A stretch of 64,000 nucleotides of DNA from Hysterangium stoloniferum (taxonomy: Eukaryota > Basidiomycota > Agaricomycetes > Hysterangiales > Hysterangiaceae). The position numbers and the translations under genes are program-made. The notes beneath the pieces were generated by a model. The model saw only the letters and a list, made by a program, of their open reading frames with translations. It did no database searches and was not told the DNA's origin. The stretch is taken from the NCBI GenBank assembly GCA_015178975.1, contig WHVD01000258.1:1-64000 (forward strand), in the 5' to 3' direction. This document shows, one piece after another, positions 57,427 through 64,000 of the stretch. Positions within the stretch are counted from its first letter, which is position 1; every line of letters begins with the position of its first letter.

Positions 57427-59290
57427 ATGGAACCAGAGCATGCTCCGTCGCTTGTCATGACACGTGGATCCCATATGAAATTCACCAATACGCGCCTACG
57501 GCTATCGCCTTTGCCAAGTTGCAGAATATTGGTCTTACCAATGATCTTCACCCCTACCACCGCCGCTGTAATTCTTTCACTATTTATTACCATCTATTGC
57601 GTAACTCGTAAGGAAATCCCCAAAGGTAGTGATGCCTTAAATTAACTGTACAGGAAGCTAATCGAGATATACAGGGCTACGACTGACTACCCGGTTGGTG
57701 ACCTTTTTGACCTTGCCTAACACTATGAATGGGGAATATATAATAGATGGGGCAAGACATACGGTCTGTCTCATGCATTGTTTAAGGAGTTTGTTCGTTG
57801 ATTATGTCGTTATAGGGGATCTTGTCTATCTGAATGTTCTTAGAACCTCCCTTCTATTCGTTAACACGCTTAAATACGCAAACAAACTTTGCGAGAAGCA
57901 ATCCGGCATCTATTCAGACCGACCTCACTTTCATATGGTTGGCGACTTGTGAGCTTGTTTGTAGTTTGCCAAAGTTCGACTCTCAGCAAGTTGACTAGGA
58001 TGGGATTTGACTGGATGGTGACTATGATGCGATATGGTCATAAACGGCGGCGTCATCACCTCATCACCAAATGTTTAGTCCCGTTGTCGCTGGGCGATAT
58101 CAGCCTCTTCAGCAGAAACATACTCGGTCAGTACACCAAAAGAGTCCTGCCCCCTAACCTGATACGCATTTACCTCAGTGCCTTATTAAAGTGTCTGTAT
58201 AATATACCCAGGGCTTCTTCCATCTACTACGACACAATACTGGCGCAATCATTATCGAAGTCCGAGCTTTCGCTCTTTCGCATATACATTCTATCTCACC
58301 ATCATCCTGCGCCCCTTGAGGCTTTGAAGAATGCAATGGTCCGAGATCCATCTCTTTAAATTTGTCCGCTTTCATCTTCAACACAGAAAACACAGAACGC
58401 TGGAAGGGACTATCCATGTATCGTGGTCACTTTGTTAGAAGACCTTGCCGCTCGCCCGGAGGCGCCTCCTGACCAGGAAGATATTATTCTGAATGTTGCA
58501 AGGTCCGTTTATGCCGGCGGTGCTGATAATGTAATATCTTTTACCTCGTACTCCAAGCCTCGCTGATTCTAACCGTCGCCGGAGCTCGACTCAGCTGTAC
58601 CTCCCTACTCGTCTTCGTTCTCGCCATGCTCCTCTTCCCCGACTCACAACAGAAGGCCGAAAAAGAACTTGATGCAGTGGTAGGACCACGCCATCCTCCT
58701 AACTTCGAGGATAAAGAAGTTTGTCCTACTTGGACAGCTTTGTGGAAAGAAGTTTTGCGATGGTATACTGTCATTCTAACGGGTCCCCGACATCGTTTAT
58801 CTCAGGATGATATTATTGACAAATATTTTGTACCCGCTGTAGCTATGGTGCTGGGAAATGCATGGTAACCATTCATTATTCGTGTTATGCGGATAATGTG
58901 AATATTTATTTCCGGGGGATTGCTTTATGATGAGGCTGTATACGGGGCACATCCTGAAAGCTTCAACCCGGATCGGTTCCTCGACCCTGACGTGAAGGAT
59001 CCAGATCCCGCTTTTGGCTTTTGGCGACAGTGTGTCTTTATTGCCTCATGTCACCTCCAGCGTTTTGAGTTCCTCAATCATATTCTGTCCAGGATGCCAT
59101 TTTGCCGAAAACTCTCTCTTCATTACAATGCTTCAATGTTGCATGCTTTTTCAAGATCCCCTGAGAACGGGAGCCCTCCTCCAGATATCGCCGCGGATGC
59201 CTTTTCCACTGGTGCATTTTCTTCTGTGTGCGTAGCCGACCATGACCCTTTAAATGTTCGATCGTCCCTCGTTCGGAACCAGTCGAAAGG
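57427..59290 (+). pseudogene. Second cytochrome P450, degenerate
   Basis: Same exon plan as the gene upstream. Anchor FTPTTAAVILSLFITIYC, KEIPKG followed by a GTAGTG intron, then LRLTT with the PPGPP segment deleted and a TAA in the next exon. Then WGKTYG, GDLVYLNVLRTSLLFVN, YSDRP, MGFDWMVTMMRYGHKRRRHH (C-helix), VYAGGADN (I-helix, Thr to Asn), KELDAVVGP, KEVLRW (ExxR), FNPDRFLDP and AFGFWRQ...CPGCHFAENSLF (heme Cys kept, Gly to Trp before it). A tandem duplicate that has lost function; probably not expressed as a working enzyme. Confidence 0.9.
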
Positions 59291-59585
59291 TTGATCATCC
59301 AAGAAGCATTGTCACATAATGATGAATTTCAAATTAGATTATTTCTTTTCCCACACATGAGGCTTAGCTTTGAAGTTACTTTTTATTTTCTTCCCTTCCC
59401 TTCTCGTTTCTTTTGTGGAATGTTTGGTATAAGCTGTTGAGGAGTTTAAAGGGAGTTGTTGGGATAATAATGGGGTTGCATAGCATACTTGTTATACAGT
59501 TTGACATCCTATATAATTTAAGACAAACAATGTCTTAGTATAAAAGTAGGAATACATAGCTACTTTGTTGGATATACCGGTCGAT

Positions 59586-59665
59586 CACATAACTTCCAAT
59601 CTGGGTTCCAAGTTTGTATCACATTTCTTTAGATCCTCTTGTCTATGAAAGTAGATCTGTGTGTT
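59586..59665 (+). pseudogene. Gypsy integrase relic
   Basis: HITSNLGSKFVSHFFRSS matches HVTSDRGSEFVSHFFRSL of Gypsy-1 (about 1840-1895), with the catalytic Asp changed to Asn. Only about 80 bp remain. Confidence 0.75.
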
Positions 59666-59753
59666 ATGGACACTTTTAGACACTGTATGCCCAGTTAGGT
59701 AGGAGATTAGTCAGCTTAGCACTGCAATTTCTTGTAAGCACAAGGCTGTGACC

Positions 59754-59777
59754 CATGGGGGGCAAGCCCCCACCATG
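59754..59777. repeat. GC-rich hairpin left of the Helitron
   Basis: CATGGGGGGCAAGCCCCC followed by ACCATG can fold into a stem with one bulge. Helitrons carry a hairpin near their 3' end, and this one lies on the 3' side of the minus-strand Helitron, but no CTRR end was located next to it. Confidence 0.4.
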
Positions 59778-60036
59778 CTACCACCCTACAACTTTACTCA
59801 GTCACTTTGTGACCTGGTGGATCAATAATAATGTCTTTAAACACTACATCAGCAATTTGTATTACCTTCTGTGAGCTGGGAAGCTGTACATGCCAGCTTC
59901 CCATTTATTCATTCAGAAATTTATGTTAAAGTGATTAAATTTTACATTATTCAGAATATATACTATATACTTTTGTAAATTCACTGACTCAAAAAAATAT
60001 ATAAGTCAGTCTCCTTTTGCAACCTTGCTGAATACT
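59778..60036. other. No gene; presumed 3' non-coding part of the Helitron
   Basis: AT-rich; GTCACTTTGTGAC near 59810 is another small palindrome. No coding frame. Confidence 0.4.
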
Positions 60037-61331
60037 TACTTATGGATCAGGCATAACATCTTTAAACACTACATTTGCAGGCATATCAGTATCATGGAGT
60101 AAAAGTTTTACTCTTCCCCAATTTGTCCCTCTTGAAACACCAACATAAAACTGTCCATGTGAGACCACAGGACTATGCAGATCCAATCCAACTAATTTTA
60201 AATATTGACCCTGTGACTTATTGATAGTCATAGAAAATGCTACCCTGACTGGAAACTGCCAACAATGCAGTTCAAATGGCACTTGTTTTGTAGTTGGAAT
60301 AATTGTTATTCGAGGGATGAATGCCAGCTCTCCTGCTGAAGGTCCTGTAATGATCTTTACTTGAAGTACTCTTGAGTCATTTGTATTAACTGCAGTCTTG
60401 TTCCATTACAGAGTCCTTGTCCTGGATCCAAGTTTCGAAGCAGCATCAATGGCACTCCAGGGTTCAATGCAATTTACTTGGTGACAATCCTCTAAAGTTG
60501 ATTGAGTTTAAGTACTCAGGAGGATATACTGTCTCATTGGCTCCATCTTTGACACTGTCTGCACTGTGGTAGGTTTGCCCAATCCCTGGAAATTTTTCAA
60601 AGAGCATGTCATTGACTTAATCTACATCTGAATTTCAGGGACAGAGAATGGCCTGCTCAAAGAAAAACTCATTGGTAAGAACCTCAGGATTATGTACGTT
60701 TGGATAAATAGTTGATACTAAATTATCCACTGTTGGTCTACATAGCATGTGTTCAGGAACTTTAAACATATGATTGAGAGGCATGTCCTTTCCATGTCCA
60801 ATATCAAAAAGCCACTGAGAAAAAACAGCAGTCTCTTGATCAGTAGGAGCTACATGCATATTCTCAGTCAAAAAAAAGAATCTTGACATTGTGCCAAAGA
60901 TCAGACTGTGAGATATATGCACCAATAATATCTTCTTCTGAACCTTTGGGGATGACAGGCAATGTCTGTTGAAAGTCACCACCCCATGCTACTGTAATGC
61001 CTCCAAGTGGAATATCCTTGTTAAGGCTATCTCTAAGACTCCGGTCTACTGCCTCACAGGCAAAGCGAACCTGCATTGGAACCTCATCCCAAATAATAAG
61101 GCTGACCTCTTTCATTAGATTAGCCTTATATGAGCCTTTCTTCATTGTACACATGGATTTCTCATCAACTTCAAGGGGGATTTGAAACATACTGTGAGGT
61201 GTCCACCCACCACTCAGAATAAGTGAAGGAATGCCAGAGGAGGCAATACAGAGTACAATGAGTCTTTTGCCTCTACAGGCATGTGCCAAAGTATTCCAAA
61301 CAAATGATTTTCCAGTACCCCCCAGGTCCAT
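60037..61331 (-). pseudogene. Helitron Pif1-type helicase domain
   Basis: DNA helicase that unwinds donor DNA during rolling-circle transposition. DLGGTGKSFVWNTLA (Walker A), HSMFQIPLEVDEKS, SLIIWDEVPMQ (Walker B), GGDFQQTLPVIPKGS (motif III), then the C-terminal part VRVAFSMTINKSQGQ and HGQFYVGVSRGTNWGRVKLL (motif VI region). A frameshift lies between 60864 and 60982 and broken sequence around 60300-60630. Confidence 0.92.
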
Positions 61332-62431
61332 TTAAAAAGAAAAGCTTTCCATCTACTCCAGTTTCATGCCTTGCAATGACAGCATCCATAATTTGATTGT
61401 ATGCAACCGTCTGGCCCCCATTCAACTTTTCAATATTTATATCTGCTTTTATTTGCTCAGTTGGCTGGTGATAAACCCTCTGTTCATTGATGAATCAATT
61501 TCCCACTCTCACTTCCCATGGCTCTGTAAATTGAGGCATATGAGGTACTCTGAGAGTGGTTTCCTATGAAGAATTTCATCAAGCTTAAAGAGGCCAAAGT
61601 CATGGACTGTCTCATCCGATGGCTCTGGTTGATTTGGTTGATGAAGATGAAGATGTGTTTGAAGAAATTATTTCAAGTCATCACAAATGTCTGCTTTGAA
61701 TTCATGCCAGAGTGCAGCTGGATCAGAAGGAAAGCACTGGCTGAGAATAATAGCAAACAGTCTTCTCAATTGAGATCCAGTCTGCATAGCCTTTGCCTCT
61801 CAAAGACACAACTTCCATTCTTTATCATCTTCAAGTAGACCACATGCCATGTAGGCTGCTTGGAAGGAAGGATAGACCTGTCCTTCATAGGTCCTGAGAT
61901 CTTCAAAAGAAAGTTGCCCCCTTGACAACTGTGAGTAAAGTACATAGGAAGAACCTTGGGCGACTTGAGGGTCCTGCAAAATGAATATGTCAAATGGCAA
62001 ATTTGCTTTCCTTGTATTCCATTTTCTGTTTTTTGAATTCCATGTGAAAAATTCTGGAAATTCAACATAGTGAAGTGAATTGGCTGCTCTACCATTAAGG
62101 CCTATTGTATTTTTAGAATTGGCCTCAAAGTATGCCACAACTTGGTTTTGGAATGATGGGCAGCATCCAAAGCCTCTTCTGGACCCTCCATGCCATCAAA
62201 GATAACTGACTGTTGATTCTCTAAATACACAGGGAGGGCTATAACAGCAGGAATTTGAGTATGTATCTCATTTTCCAAAAGTCTCCAAAAGGCTTCATGT
62301 GCACTGATATAGCAGGCATCAATATATTGTTGAATTTCATCCTTGTTCTTTCCAAACTCCATTGTTGTATGATCATGTCCTTTGTATATATACTTGTGAA
62401 TATATTTAATGGAGTGAACATCAAAAGTCAT
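61332..62431 (-). pseudogene. Helitron middle region between Rep and helicase
   Basis: SIKYIHKYIYKGHDHTTMEF, IDACYISAHEAFWRLLENEI, LPVYLENQQSVIFDG, YFEANSKNT, YVEFPEFFTWNSKNRKW and RTYEGQVYPSFQAAYMACGLLEDDKEW are typical of this part of fungal Helitrons. Several frameshifts; 61340-61760 is nearly unreadable. Confidence 0.88.
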
Positions 62432-62491
62432 CTTAACATTGATATGACATTCCAGAATGAGAAGAAGGGCAGCACAGTAAGGGACAACATG

Positions 62492-63235
62492 TCAATTGTC
62501 TAGCTCATGACCCCTGACTTTATGTTTTCTGCTATCATTTCTATGGTGGTACTTTGAATAGCCATCTTCACTTATACTTGTAGATTCACAAAAGGGCTTG
62601 GGAAAATGCTTTATACATTTGTTATCCTTGATACATTTTTCACCACATACATGAGTCATGAGCTCAGATACCAACTTGTAAAGCTTTGGTTGCTCTTCTT
62701 GATCTGTAGACTGCAGATATCATAGACTAAACTTCTGTAGGAGTCTGAAGTTTTGCCCCTTCTTCAAACCATATGACCAAATGCATCTGAGGGAGTCCAC
62801 ACTTCTGAAATTCAATGGTACTGTATGGACACAGGCAACTGTTTTGCCAAGGTAATTCTTCTTCATAATGAGGTGGAGCAAGTGTGCCTTTTTCAATGAA
62901 AAAACACATGACACTATATCTGGGTGATCGACTGCAGTTTGGCCTGGAAGAAGTGCTTCAGTTATTTCCCTCCATTTGAGGTTGGTTGTCATAGTAATAA
63001 ACATGCTTGCATTGCCATATTTGCATGATATAGCCAATGAATTTTGCAAATTTTCTATCATGTCCCAACTGCTATCTTGAAAGGTTGCAGATAGTATAAA
63101 TCTACTTCCAATTTCATTTGGCTCAGGTTGTTGGTTATTATCCTGTACTGTGAAGGCATCAACTACCTGATGGTACATTTCAGCCCATAAAGTGCCTTGA
63201 TTGTGTCCCAATGTATTGCTGAAGCAGTTTTCCAC
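62492..63235 (-). pseudogene. Helitron Rep (HUH) nuclease region
   Basis: GSRFILSATFQDSSWDMIENLQ, ISCKYGNASMFITMTTNLKW and LLPGQTAVDHPDIVSCVF precede the HUH motif, which reads CGLPQMHLVIWF (about 62770-62800); family CGLPHxHIL, so the first His is Gln (codon at 62787-62789). HUH nucleases use both His to hold the metal, so this copy should be inactive. MTHVCGEKCIKDNKCIKHFP is the Cys-rich block after it. Confidence 0.9.
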
Positions 63236-64000
63236 CCCTCAGAATTGTAGTTGCCTCACCAACTCGTTGAAAGAGTTGATAAGCATAATACTTTATCTGG
63301 GAGACTTTTGTCTGCTTTTTCTTCTGCCTATTCTCTGTCACTTGTTCAGGTTCAAGTTCTTCAGTAATTCCCTGCACCTCATCCTGCTCCATAGCTGGCT
63401 CAGGAGGTGGTATAACATCATCAACTGGAATATCTATTTGCTCAGGTGGGAGAGGTAGAACTTGGGGAACCACTTCAGGTTGAGGAATCACTACCTCTGG
63501 CAAGTCATGTACTATCTCCTCAGGAGCTGGTTCAAGGACTTCTGGCTCTGGAGCAATCTCCACAATGGCTGCTGGGACTGGGGCTATCTCAGCAGGGAGT
63601 GGTTCATTTGCATAGGGAATATCCCAACTCCAGCCTTGCTCTTCTCTTGGAAAGAATAGCACATAATGGAGTGGGGCATATAAAGGATTAGTCTCAAAGA
63701 TTCTTCTAAATCTCCCACCCTGATAATTAAGCACAATGTCCCTTCTGTCAGTAGAAGTACCATCCCCTGGGAGGATGACTGCCAATTCATCCCCTGTTGG
63801 AATGTTGTATCACCTTGGATCTGTATGAGCCTTATATGTCAACCTGACCTGGAGCTGAAGAGTAATTTATTAGTCTCTCAGACATGTCATGGCCTGTTTA
63901 TAGATGTGAACAAAAGGATTAAATTCTAACATCATATCCTGTAATCCAGAAAGAGTTGTAGCATTGATTCTTTTGTCCTGGTTATGTGCATACCTATGCT
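63236..64000 (-). pseudogene. Helitron N-terminal region, continues past the window
   Basis: DGTSTDRRDIVLNYQGGRF, ETNPLYAPLHYVLFFPREE, GWSWDIPYANEP, then a Pro/Glu-rich linker and KYYAYQLFQRVGEATT. Right of 63785 a stop interrupts, but INATTLSGLQDMMLEFNPFV is still the family sequence up to the window end. Confidence 0.88.

Overview
This window looks like a repeat-dominated, gene-poor stretch of a filamentous basidiomycete nuclear genome, most likely an Agaricomycete (inference). The reasons are very short GT-AG introns (about 40-80 nt), chromodomain Ty3/Gypsy elements, Tc1/mariner and IS630-type transposases, Helitrons, a tyrosine-recombinase element, and basidiomycete-style multi-exon P450 and GMC oxidoreductase genes. 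I found only three genes that splice into an uninterrupted reading frame. They are an antisense Zn2Cys6-like gene carried inside a Gypsy element (2956-3938, minus), a THEM6-type hotdog thioesterase-like gene (44202-45531, minus) and a cytochrome P450 (54667-56834, plus).

Layout. 1-4966: 3' two thirds of a Gypsy element (RT, RNase H, integrase, chromodomain, convergent antisense gene, 819 bp LTR). 4967-7108: an AT-rich island with three open frames of unknown origin, interrupted by a 635 bp foldback MITE with a TA target duplication. 7150-10625: a degenerate minisatellite and a dead DDE transposase. 10626-22286: a complete but decayed Gypsy element on the minus strand (279 bp LTRs, target duplication GAGTC). 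It contains a Tc1/mariner-like element (14748-17646, TA duplication), which itself contains a 1321 bp solo LTR (14942-16262, duplication AGGCA). 22287-28790: Helitron fragments in both orientations and another Gypsy pol split by a MITE. 29616-32697: a tyrosine-recombinase element with a GC-rich insertion and an internal inversion. 33176-34401: an IS630-like transposase pseudogene. 36041-39294: unrecognised, possibly multi-exon minus-strand sequence.

39300-41799: a GMC oxidoreductase pseudogene whose exon structure survives but which has several single-base frameshifts. 41983-42040: a tRNA-Asp-like pseudogene. About 43400-43910: an LTR end with the start of gag. 44202-45664: the intact THEM6-like gene with six 20-bp tandem repeats just upstream of its start codon. 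46570-51528: a fourth Gypsy element on the minus strand, with its 740 bp 5' LTR and an insertion. 51631-52645: a second Tc1-like transposase. 54667-59290: a tandem P450 pair, the first intact and the second dead. 60037-64000: a Helitron on the minus strand (Rep and Pif1 helicase), degenerate and running off the window.

How things fit together. The oxidative genes (GMC, two P450s) and the thioesterase-like gene are islands between repeats. No metabolic pathway can be assembled from them. Many in-frame stops in the transposons are TGA where the family has Arg, as expected from CGA-to-TGA decay of methylated CpG or a RIP-like process. All gene models were assembled by eye from splice consensus and reading phase; no database search was run.
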